The notes under the pieces are model-generated. The model was given only the letters and a program-made list of their open reading frames with translations, was not told the DNA's origin and did not search any database. A stretch of 36,247 nucleotides of DNA from a virus: the IMG/VR virus record IMGVR_UViG_3300045454_000145, positions 1 to 36,247 of that record. One strand, 5' to 3'. The translations under genes and the position numbers were made by a program. Below, one piece after another: positions 21,000 through 27,914 of this stretch; the first letter of the stretch is position 1; every line of letters starts with the position of its first letter.

Positions 21000-22053
21000 C
21001 GAGGTCCTGGCGCGGCACCGACGAGAGCGGGGAGCGGTCACCGACGCCGCCACCGCCGCAGTCCTCGGACTGTGGCGGCTGGTCGACGTCGACGTGCTCG
21101 ACGAGAGCTGGGACGCGCTCGCGCCGCAGATGGCAGCTGCTGTGTCGTCCGCGCAGGTCATGGCCGCGCGCCAGGCTGACCAGTACCTGCAGGCGGTTGA
21201 CCGCATCCAGCCCTCCGGGATCACCGCGCAGCTCGCGCACGAGAGCTTCGCCGGCGTCACGCTCGCTGGCCGCGAGGTCGCCCCGGAGATGTACTCGGCG
21301 GTGACGCACACCAAGACCCTCATCGGTCAAGGCGTGCCCCGCCGAGATGCGTTCCAGGCCGGCGCGGCGTTCATCGCGACGCTCGTCGGGGCGATGGTGC
21401 AAGACATCGGCCGGCAGGCCGACATGACCATCTCCACGGCGAAGGGCTACAGCACCTACGTGCGCGTGGTCTCCCCGGGCGCTTGCTCGAGGTGCGCGAT
21501 CCTCGCCGGTCGCGACGACTACAGCAAGCCGTTCCTGCGCCACCCGCGCTGCCGGTGCCAGATGTGGCCCATCAAGGGGGCGGCGGCCGACCGGATGGGC
21601 CCCATCCCGGACGAGCTCGCATCCTCCCCGGAGGAGTACTTCGCCAAGCTCACTCCTGCCGAACAGGATCGCATCTTCACGAAGGCGGGGGCGGAGGCGA
21701 TCCGGGCGGGGGCGGACCCGATCCAGGTGGTGAACGCTCGCCGCGGGTATCTCGGGTCGAATCCGCCTGGTGTCAACGTGCGACGCCTGCGACCGATCCA
21801 GATCGGTGTCCGACCTGACGGTTCACCACTCGAGGTGTACGCGACCGCTGAAGGCACGACCATCCGCGGTGTGTTCGGCCGACGCGAGTTCAACGCCACC
21901 GCTGAGGCGATCCGCGACGGCCGGTACCGGCGCACGACCACTCTGCGGCTCATGCCAGAGCAGATCGTCCGCATGGCAGGCGGCAACCAAGAGCGGCTGC
22001 GCGAGCTGCTCTACCGCTACGGGTACCTCTGGCGCTTGCCGACCCGCAGCTGA
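20986..22053 (+). CDS. MuF-like minor capsid protein
   Basis: This 355-residue protein starts at GTG 20986 inside the portal gene (14-nt overlap). Residues 165-195 carry the MuF hallmark: SPGACSRCAILAGRDD, then FLRHPRCRCQMWPI with Cys and His. The N-terminal part is helical. Actinophage MuF proteins sit inside the head near the portal and are sometimes labelled maturation proteins. No protease active site is evident. Confidence 0.8.
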   Translation: MSTPSEVLARHRRERGAVTDAATAAVLGLWRLVDVDVLDESWDALAPQMAAAVSSAQVMAARQADQYLQAVDRIQPSGITAQLAHESFAGVTLAGREVAPEMYSAVTHTKTLIGQGVPRRDAFQAGAAFIATLVGAMVQDIGRQADMTISTAKGYSTYVRVVSPGACSRCAILAGRDDYSKPFLRHPRCRCQMWPIKGAAADRMGPIPDELASSPEEYFAKLTPAEQDRIFTKAGAEAIRAGADPIQVVNARRGYLGSNPPGVNVRRLRPIQIGVRPDGSPLEVYATAEGTTIRGVFGRREFNATAEAIRDGRYRRTTTLRLMPEQIVRMAGGNQERLRELLYRYGYLWRLPTRS

Positions 22054-22065
22054 CCCACCCACTTC

Positions 22066-22104
22066 CCGTCCGACCCCGGACGGAAGGTTGCCGCGCAACG
22101 CGGC
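22066..22104. other. Twin hairpins before scaffold gene
   Basis: CCGTCC-GACCCC-GGACGG (22066-22083) and GCCGCG-CAA-CGCGGC (22090-22104) lie in the 83-nt gap between MuF and scaffold. With no T-run they are more likely RNA processing or stabilising structures for the highly expressed scaffold and coat message than terminators. Confidence 0.5.
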
Positions 22105-22136
22105 ACATCACCAACCGACAAGGGAGCAACTCCACT

Positions 22137-22913
22137 ATGTCCGAGACCGTCACCCCGGGCGCAACGCCCACCGTCCCCTGCCGCCACCCGCAGCCCGCGG
22201 TCGGCAGCCACCTCATGCCCCACCGTCCGCGCCTTCGGTTCCTCGACGGCGCCGGCGACGGAGCAGCAGGCACAGGGACGGACGTCGACGAGCAGAACGA
22301 CGACGCGGCCAACAGCGGCGGCGACACCGGCCACCAGCAGAACACCGACACCGACGGAACCGAGCAGCTCGGAGACGCCGGCAAGCGGGCCCTGGACGCC
22401 ATGAAGGCCGAACGCAACGCCGCCAAGGCGGAAGCGCGCGCGGCCGCCGCCGCGCTGAAGGAGATCCAGGACCAGCTGGCGCTGAAGGACAAGCCCGCCG
22501 AGGAGCAGGCGCTCGAGCAGGCTCGGGCCGAAGCGCGAGCCGAGGCCATCAAGACCGCCAACGAGCGCATCCTTCGCAGCGAACTCCGCGCCGCCGCCAC
22601 CGGCAAGCTCGCCGACCCCTCCGACGCAGCCCTGTTCATCGACCTCGCCCAGTTCGAGGTCGACGACAACGGCGACGTCGACACCGACGCACTGTCGGAC
22701 GCGATCGCCGAACTCCTCACCCGCAAGCCCCACCTCGGTGTCATCCAGAAGCCCCGTTTCGACGGAGACGCCGACCAGGGTGCCCGCGGCAAGGACACGG
22801 CGACTCCCCAGTGGACCGAGGCCGACCTCGAGCGCCACAAGAACGACCCCGACGCGATCGAGAAAGCCCGCACCGAGGGCCGCCTGGATCGACTGCTCGG
22901 CCTCAAGAAGTAG
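22137..22913 (+). CDS. Capsid scaffolding protein
   Basis: This 258-residue protein has an acidic disordered N-terminus and an Ala/Glu/Lys-rich coiled coil (about residues 80-145). The C-terminus is charged and ends LDRLLGLKK, typical of scaffolds that bind coat through a basic helix. Located directly before the coat gene. AAGGGAGC supports ATG 22137. It guides procapsid assembly and then leaves the shell. No protease is fused to it. Confidence 0.85.
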   Translation: MSETVTPGATPTVPCRHPQPAVGSHLMPHRPRLRFLDGAGDGAAGTGTDVDEQNDDAANSGGDTGHQQNTDTDGTEQLGDAGKRALDAMKAERNAAKAEARAAAAALKEIQDQLALKDKPAEEQALEQARAEARAEAIKTANERILRSELRAAATGKLADPSDAALFIDLAQFEVDDNGDVDTDALSDAIAELLTRKPHLGVIQKPRFDGDADQGARGKDTATPQWTEADLERHKNDPDAIEKARTEGRLDRLLGLKK

Positions 22914-22940
22914 GCCACGACCCCGAAAGGAGCGCCCACC

Positions 22941-23789
22941 ATGGCACTCAACGAATCCCAGCGGAAGATCTGGGCAGCACAGCTGCTCAGCTCCCTCAAG
23001 AAGAACCTCGTCTTCGCCGGCCCCCGGGTGGTGAACCGCAACTACGAGGGCGAGATCCGGGACCAGGGCGACACCGTCAAGATCATCTCGGTCGGGCGCC
23101 CCACGATCGGCGACTACGTCAAGGGCGTGACGGTCATCAACCCGGAGCAGCTCACCGACGCAGAGCGGTCGCTGACGATCACCGAGGCGAAGTACTTCGC
23201 CTTCGAGATCGACGACATCGACCGCGCGCAGACCGGCAACGGGGGCGCGCTCATGAACGAGGCAGCCACCGAGTCCGCGTACGCGCTCCGCGACATCGCC
23301 GACCAGTTCGTCGCCGGCCTCTACACGGGCGCCGACGCCGCGAACCAGATCGGCACGACCTCGATCACCACTTCGGCGCTCGCGGTCGACGCGGTGAACG
23401 ACCTGAAGGTGCGCCTCGACGAGAAGGATGTCCCTTCCGAGGGTCGGTACTGCATCGTCCCGGCCTGGTTCCACGGCCTGCTGAGCAAGTCGGAGATCTT
23501 CACCGACCTGTCGGCGTCGGGCTCGACCGAGGCGCTGCGCAACGGCCAGGTCGGTCGGCTGTTCGGGTTCGACATCCTCATGTCGAACAACGTGCCGATC
23601 GTCACGGGCGACGACTACCGCGTGAGCGCTGGCTACACCGGCGCGCTCACCTACGCGGACCAGATCGTCAAGACCGAGTCCTACCGGCCCGAGAACTCGT
23701 TCTCCGACGCGATGAAGGGCCTGCACGTCTACGGCGCCAAGCTCGTGCGCCCGGAGGCCGTCGCGACCCTGATCGCCTCGCGCACCTGA
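22941..23789 (+). CDS. Major capsid (coat) protein
   Basis: This 282-residue coat protein is preceded by AAAGGAG. It opens MALNESQRKIWAAQLLSSLK and continues with EGEIRDQGDTVKIISVGRPT and ITEAKYFAFEIDDIDRAQ. A helical spine (EAATESAYALRDIADQFVA) and a C-terminal domain with RLFGFDILMSNNV follow. This is the P22-like coat pattern within the HK97 fold, common in actinophages. Position after the scaffold confirms it. Confidence 0.88.
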   Translation: MALNESQRKIWAAQLLSSLKKNLVFAGPRVVNRNYEGEIRDQGDTVKIISVGRPTIGDYVKGVTVINPEQLTDAERSLTITEAKYFAFEIDDIDRAQTGNGGALMNEAATESAYALRDIADQFVAGLYTGADAANQIGTTSITTSALAVDAVNDLKVRLDEKDVPSEGRYCIVPAWFHGLLSKSEIFTDLSASGSTEALRNGQVGRLFGFDILMSNNVPIVTGDDYRVSAGYTGALTYADQIVKTESYRPENSFSDAMKGLHVYGAKLVRPEAVATLIASRT

Positions 23790-23799
23790 TCGGCCCTGC

Positions 23800-23830
23800 G
23801 GGCGGCGACGAACCCCGTCGTCGCCCGCCC
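23800..23830 (+). terminator. Hairpin after coat gene (attenuator candidate)
   Basis: GGGCGGCGACG (23800-23810) pairs with CGTCGCCCGCCC (23819-23830) with one bulged C and an 8-nt loop. It lies just after the coat gene and has no T-run. Such structures often reduce read-through or protect the coat message. Confidence 0.5.
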
Positions 23831-23866
23831 CATCCCGCAACGCTCTGAACAGAAGGAGGGCCGATC

Positions 23867-24238
23867 ATGGCCGATACCGCAGTCCCCATCAGCCCGCTGG
23901 GCCTCAACGCGTCGACCGCCAACCCGGCCGGCACCGCGATCGTCGCAGCCGACAACCACGTCCTCACCCCGGACCGCGAAAGCAAGAAGATCGCGATCCG
24001 CCTCACCAACACGACCGCGAGCACCAAGGTGTTCACGGTCCTCGCTGGTGACAACCCGCCGGCCAACGCGGCCGGGCAGGGCAACCTCACCGTCTCGCTC
24101 ACCAACGGCTCGACCACGCCCCAGATCGCCTGGGTCGTCGTCGAGACCGCCCGCTTCCTCCAGAGCGACGGCACGATCCGCATCACCGTCGAGGCCTCGA
24201 CCACCGGCAACATCGCCGCGCTCGGCCTCCCGGACTAG
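23867..24238 (+). CDS. Head decoration-like protein
   Basis: This 123-residue, Thr/Ala-rich beta protein contains KKIAIRLTNTTASTKVFTVL and IRITVEASTTGNIAALGLPD. A decoration or cement role is suggested by position right after the coat, size and beta-rich make-up. Direct family recognition is weak. GAAGGAGG gives a strong start at ATG 23867. Confidence 0.6.
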   Translation: MADTAVPISPLGLNASTANPAGTAIVAADNHVLTPDRESKKIAIRLTNTTASTKVFTVLAGDNPPANAAGQGNLTVSLTNGSTTPQIAWVVVETARFLQSDGTIRITVEASTTGNIAALGLPD

Positions 24239-24247
24239 GAGACAACG

Positions 24248-24850
24248 GTGGACGCATTCGCAAGCTACACAGACCTCGAGCTGCGACTGAACCGACAGTT
24301 CAGCGAGGCCGAGCGTCCGTGGATCACGGCGCTGCTTGAGGATGCGTCCACCTACCTCCGGGACGACGTCCTCGGCCAGCAGGTCTACCCCCAGTCCACG
24401 GCCACGGCCACGTTCTGGCCGGAAGGCGGACGCATCGACATCCCGTCCCAGCCGCTCGTCTCCATCGAGTCGGTTCAGCGTGACGGACAGAACGTCGAGT
24501 ACGTGCGCCGCGACAACACCCTCTGGGTGCCGCTCGCGTACGCCCGTCCGCTGGTCACCACCGCCACCCGAGTGGAGGCACCCGTCGAGGTGTCCTACAC
24601 CTACGGCTACGAAGAGCCGCCGGCCTCGCTCGTGCGGTGGACGTGCGTGCTCGTCTCGCAGGCGCTGCTCCCGATCGAAGCGAACCTTGGCCTGACCGCT
24701 GGCGGCCTGTCCTCGGTGCAGCTCGACGACTTCCGCGCCGCGTTCGCGGACGCGGGGGAGATGTCCGGCATCGCGCTCAGCGACCGCAACGTCCGCCTGC
24801 TGCGTGAGCAGTTCGGTGTCCGCCAGAGCTACGTGGTCGGCACCCGATGA
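24248..24850 (+). CDS. Head-tail connector protein
   Basis: This 200-residue protein starts at GTG 24248. Residues 3-35 (ASYTDLELRLNRQFSEAERP) and the following DASTYLRDDV form the helical bundle of HK97 gp6/SPP1 gp15-like adaptors. TYGYEEPPASLVRWTCVLVS is the typical second half. It would form a ring under the portal. Overlaps the next gene by 4 nt. Confidence 0.75.
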   Translation: MDAFASYTDLELRLNRQFSEAERPWITALLEDASTYLRDDVLGQQVYPQSTATATFWPEGGRIDIPSQPLVSIESVQRDGQNVEYVRRDNTLWVPLAYARPLVTTATRVEAPVEVSYTYGYEEPPASLVRWTCVLVSQALLPIEANLGLTAGGLSSVQLDDFRAAFADAGEMSGIALSDRNVRLLREQFGVRQSYVVGTR

Positions 24851-25251
24851 GCGTCGCCGCCGGCATCGCTCGACTCGGACGCCGCCAGGCCGAGGCGCTG
24901 ATGGAATCCACCTGCACGATCACCAAGCAGGCCACCGGTTCCGTCGACCCGACAACCGCTCTGCGGACGCAGACCACCGCGACCGTCTACAGCGGCAAGT
25001 GCCGGCTGCGCTTCCCCACGGGCGCTGCAGACGACATCGACGCAGCGGCCCAGATCCTCGCACGGCAGACCCCGACGGTGTCGATCCCGGTCGAAGCGGC
25101 CGGATCCGGTGACGTGCGACCCGACATGATCCTGACCATCACGGCGAACCCGCTGGATCCGTCGCTGGTCGGCATCCGGTTCCGCGTGCGCGGCATCCAG
25201 TTCCAGACGCACGCCACCGCACGACGTCTGCAGGTGGAGCTGATCACGTGA
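24847..25251 (+). CDS. Head closure protein (DUF6093-like)
   Basis: This 134-residue protein has MESTCTITKQATGSVDPTT near the start, then YSGKCRLRFP and a beta-rich C-terminus (GIRFRVRGIQFQTHATARRL). This is the pattern of DUF6093 head-closure or tail-attachment proteins of actinophages. Gene order connector, closure, gp10-like, terminator supports it. Confidence 0.7.
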   Translation: MSVAAGIARLGRRQAEALMESTCTITKQATGSVDPTTALRTQTTATVYSGKCRLRFPTGAADDIDAAAQILARQTPTVSIPVEAAGSGDVRPDMILTITANPLDPSLVGIRFRVRGIQFQTHATARRLQVELIT

Positions 25252-25712
25252 GCATCGACTTCGACTTCTCCGAGCTCGACCAGCTCGCCGCACAGCTCGA
25301 ATCTGCTCCGACCGTCGCTGGCCCGTACCTTCGCAAGGCCGTCGAGGTCAGCGCGGTCAACGTCAAGAAGGCCTGGGCGCAGAAGCTTACGGGGGAACAA
25401 GGGCTGCCGCACGCCCCGCGCGCGATCACCTACGACATCGCCGTTCTGCGCGCTTTTGGGGTGTCCATCATCGAGGCCGAGATCGGTCCGGAGCGCGGTC
25501 GTCTGCAGGCGCCGATCGTCGTGGTCATGGAGTTCGGCTCACCCGGAAACAACACCGCCCCACGCGGCTACGGCTCGGGCGCGCTGCAAGAGACCGAGCC
25601 GGACTTCGTCCGCGGCCTCGAGAGGGCTCTCGGAGACGCGACCGATGAGGCGTTGCGCCAGAGCACGGTGAGCGGCATCGTCCGCAACTACATCAGCAGG
25701 GGTGCCCGATGA
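25248..25712 (+). CDS. HK97 gp10-like tail-completion protein
   Basis: This 154-residue protein matches the HK97 gp10 type: an N-terminal FSELDQLAAQL helix, AVNVKKAWAQKLTG, a beta region and a C-terminal MEFGSPGNNTAPRGYGSGAL followed by a long helix. It acts at the head-tail joint. GTG start with 4-nt overlap. Confidence 0.75.
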   Translation: MSIDFDFSELDQLAAQLESAPTVAGPYLRKAVEVSAVNVKKAWAQKLTGEQGLPHAPRAITYDIAVLRAFGVSIIEAEIGPERGRLQAPIVVVMEFGSPGNNTAPRGYGSGALQETEPDFVRGLERALGDATDEALRQSTVSGIVRNYISRGAR

Positions 25713-26146
25713 GCTACGCCGACACCGTCGCTCTCAAAGCGTTCATCGAGACCCTTCCAACCTTCCAGCAGGCGACGTTCGTGGGAGAAGCGACGAAGCC
25801 GGCCCCGAACAGCGTCGACGTCGTCTCCACGCCGTACGTCGTGCTGTTCCCCGCCGACGGCACCAACACCACCGACAGCCTCACCGGCCCACACCTGGTG
25901 GAGAACCCCGAGTACACCGGCTGGATCGTCGGAGACTCGGCCGAGCAAGCCGGCATCGGGCTCAGCCTGATCCGCCAGCTGCTGTTCCCGGGCGGCCGCG
26001 GCGCTCGCATCACGGTCGCCGGCAGGCAGAACGACCGCTGCTGGTTCGAGTCGCCCGTGCCGCTGCAGCGCGACGCCAGCGTCACTCCGCCACTGCATTA
26101 CCACGTCTTCCGCACTGGATGGCGCTCGCAACCCGCTCCCGCCTAA
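25709..26146 (+). CDS. Tail terminator-like protein
   Basis: This 145-residue protein begins MSYADTVALKAFIETLPTFQ, then VVSTPYVVLFPADGTNTTDS and EYTGWIVGDSAEQAGIGLSL. Small alpha/beta proteins at this place close the tail tube (lambda gpU-like). The label rests on size, position and pattern. Confidence 0.65.
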   Translation: MSYADTVALKAFIETLPTFQQATFVGEATKPAPNSVDVVSTPYVVLFPADGTNTTDSLTGPHLVENPEYTGWIVGDSAEQAGIGLSLIRQLLFPGGRGARITVAGRQNDRCWFESPVPLQRDASVTPPLHYHVFRTGWRSQPAPA

Positions 26147-26164
26147 CCAGAAAGAGAGACCCCC

Positions 26165-26431
26165 ATGGGCTTCATCCGCGTCAAGAGCCGCAACACCGGC
26201 CACGAGTTCGACGTCACCCCCGAGCGCGCCGCCCAGCGCCCTGACTGGGACGTCATCGACTCCAACCCCGTCAACCGCCCGCGGCCGGCGGTTCACGGCG
26301 ACCAGCCGGCCGCCACGCAGCCCATCGCGCCCGCGGCCGACGTCGACGGCGAAGATGCCGTCGACGCGCCGCCCGTCGCCTCGAGCGGCGCCGCGAAGGA
26401 TCCGCGCCTGGCCAAGAGCTCCACCAAGTAG
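26165..26431 (+). CDS. Short conserved structural-region protein
   Basis: This 88-residue protein starts MGFIRVKSRNTGHEFDVTPE, a pattern found in small proteins between tail terminator and tail tube genes of actinophages. The rest is Ala/Pro/Asp-rich and disordered, ending KDPRLAKSSTK. Role unknown, possibly assembly of the head-tail joint. AGAAAGAGAG precedes ATG 26165. Confidence 0.6.
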   Translation: MGFIRVKSRNTGHEFDVTPERAAQRPDWDVIDSNPVNRPRPAVHGDQPAATQPIAPAADVDGEDAVDAPPVASSGAAKDPRLAKSSTK

Positions 26432-26486
26432 GGGCAGCGCCCCACCAGATCGCCCCGCCCCGGGGCCTCACGAAAGAAGGTACGCG

Positions 26487-26969
26487 ATGGCTCTGGAGAC
26501 CACTCCGCCGAGCACTCAGACCGACGACAACTACCGCATCCGGTTCGTGCCGACAATCGCCGGCGCGGCGATCACGGTCGCTGAGTGGGAAGACGGTGAC
26601 GACATCACCTACTCCCTCACTCCGGACGGCTGGAACCCCGAGCAGGATCAGGCGACCGTCGTCGACGACCGCCTCACCCTCGCTCAGGCACTGCAGCGCC
26701 CCGGCAAGAAGACCAAGGGCCTGACGGTCAAGTACGTTGACGGCGCCACCGGAGCCGCCAGCGTCCTCACCGAGGGCCTCGCCGGCTACATCGTCGTCCG
26801 CCCCCTGGTGGCCAACGAGACCGCGGCCGCAGCCGCCCAGGAGGTCGTTGTCTGGCCGGTCATCTGTGGCGAGCAGATGGACGACGCGCCCGTCGCGAAC
26901 GGCGTCTTCACCAAGACGCAGAAGCTCTTCGTCACCGGCGTCGTCACCCGCCAGACGATGGCGGCCTAG
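26487..26969 (+). CDS. Major tail tube protein
   Basis: This 160-residue beta-rich protein (NYRIRFVPTIAGAAITVAEW, then KGLTVKYVDGATG and EGLAGYIVVRPL) lies between head-tail genes and tail chaperones, the standard place of the tube protein. GAAAGAAGG supports ATG 26487. It would polymerise into the non-contractile tube. The next gap holds a long hairpin, in line with high expression. Confidence 0.8.
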   Translation: MALETTPPSTQTDDNYRIRFVPTIAGAAITVAEWEDGDDITYSLTPDGWNPEQDQATVVDDRLTLAQALQRPGKKTKGLTVKYVDGATGAASVLTEGLAGYIVVRPLVANETAAAAAQEVVVWPVICGEQMDDAPVANGVFTKTQKLFVTGVVTRQTMAA

Positions 26970-26984
26970 CCGCCAGCAAGAGCC

Positions 26985-27020
26985 GGTGGGGAGACGAGCG
27001 CGCCGTCTCGTCTCCCCACC
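26985..27020 (+). terminator. 14-bp perfect hairpin after tail tube gene
   Basis: GGTGGGGAGACGAG (26985-26998) pairs perfectly with CTCGTCTCCCCACC (27007-27020) around an 8-nt loop. This is the strongest stem in the window, without a T-run, and probably limits read-through from tail tube to chaperone genes. Confidence 0.65.
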
Positions 27021-27059
27021 CCCCGTCCCACCGACGGCGCCAACGGCGCAAGGTTCACC

Positions 27060-27530
27060 ATGTCCTTCCTGGACGATCTCAACGCAGCCACGCAGACCGA
27101 GCGGCCGACGGCCGACGTCACCGTGCTGCTCAACGGCAACCCCTACACGCTTCGCTTCACGCAGATGACCGGCATCGACTGGGGCATGCTCGTCGACAAG
27201 CACCCGCCCCGGGTCGCTGGCCTCGCCGCCAGCAAGGCCGGCGACAAGCCCGCCAACAACCCGGTCTACATCGACCTGAAGTACGGCTACAACGTCCGTG
27301 CCGTCATCCTCGAGGCAGCGCCTCTCTCCGGAACGATCGTCGACGAGGGCGCCATCTCCATGGCCAAGTGGGAGCAGCTGCTTAAGGCCCTCGACGGCGC
27401 AGCCTTCCAGCGCGTGTGCGACACCATCTTTGAGCTCAACGAGATCGCGCCCGAGAAGGCGGTCGATGCGGCGCGAAAAGGGCAGAAGCGTCGGCAGGTG
27501 TCCTCGAGCTCGCCCTCCAACTCGGAGTAG
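27060..27530 (+). CDS. Tail assembly chaperone, short form
   Basis: This 156-residue product starts at ATG 27060 and is helical in its second half (KWEQLLKALDGAAFQRVCDT). It ends in the zero frame at TAG 27528-27530 after a Ser-rich tail. It corresponds to lambda gpG: it coats the tape measure during tail assembly and is absent from the mature tail. It is also the N-terminal part of the frameshifted product. Confidence 0.8.
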   Translation: MSFLDDLNAATQTERPTADVTVLLNGNPYTLRFTQMTGIDWGMLVDKHPPRVAGLAASKAGDKPANNPVYIDLKYGYNVRAVILEAAPLSGTIVDEGAISMAKWEQLLKALDGAAFQRVCDTIFELNEIAPEKAVDAARKGQKRRQVSSSSPSNSE

Positions 27531-27898
27531 CGCCCCGCCGTTTGTGCGGCTGGGAGCCGGCCGAGTTCCATGAGGCCGTCTACGAGCGCGACCAGCTCGT
27601 CGGGTTCCGAGTCGTACGCGAACCCGAGTACTCCACCCCCGAGCTCAACCTGCTGTTGGCCCACATGCGCAACCGACAGCGCCCCGCGCACGGCATCCCG
27701 CTCGACGTCGCCACCAACCCCGACAACCAGTTCATGTTCGAGGCCGAAGGGCCCGTTATGGATTGGGCAGAACACACCCTCGCGACCGCGAGAGAGGCCT
27801 ACTACAAGGCCTTCGACAAGCCCGGCGCTCCAGTCCAGCGCGCTGGCCGCATGTGGCGGGTGAAGCTGCGCGACACACCGCGCACCATCGCGCCCTAA
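27060..27898 (+). CDS. Tail assembly chaperone, -1 frameshift fusion
   Basis: A -1 shift near CGA AAA GGG (27474-27482) joins the short form to the frame running to 27898, about 279 residues in total. The -1 frame just after the slip reads sensibly, AEASAGVLELALQLGVAPRR then LCGWEPAEFHEA, and has no good independent start. The heptamer A AAA GGG is not a perfect X XXY YYZ site: P-site re-pairing is exact, A-site re-pairing less so. This mirrors lambda gpGT, where the fusion links the tape measure and tube subunits. Confidence 0.75.
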
Positions 27899-27914
27899 CC
27901 CGAAGGAGGCGAAC

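Noticed and set aside
27542-27898. Second chaperone frame as an independent gene with TTG start
   Set aside because: There is no Shine-Dalgarno, and meaningful residues continue upstream in the same frame, so it is better explained as the frameshifted part of 27060-27898.
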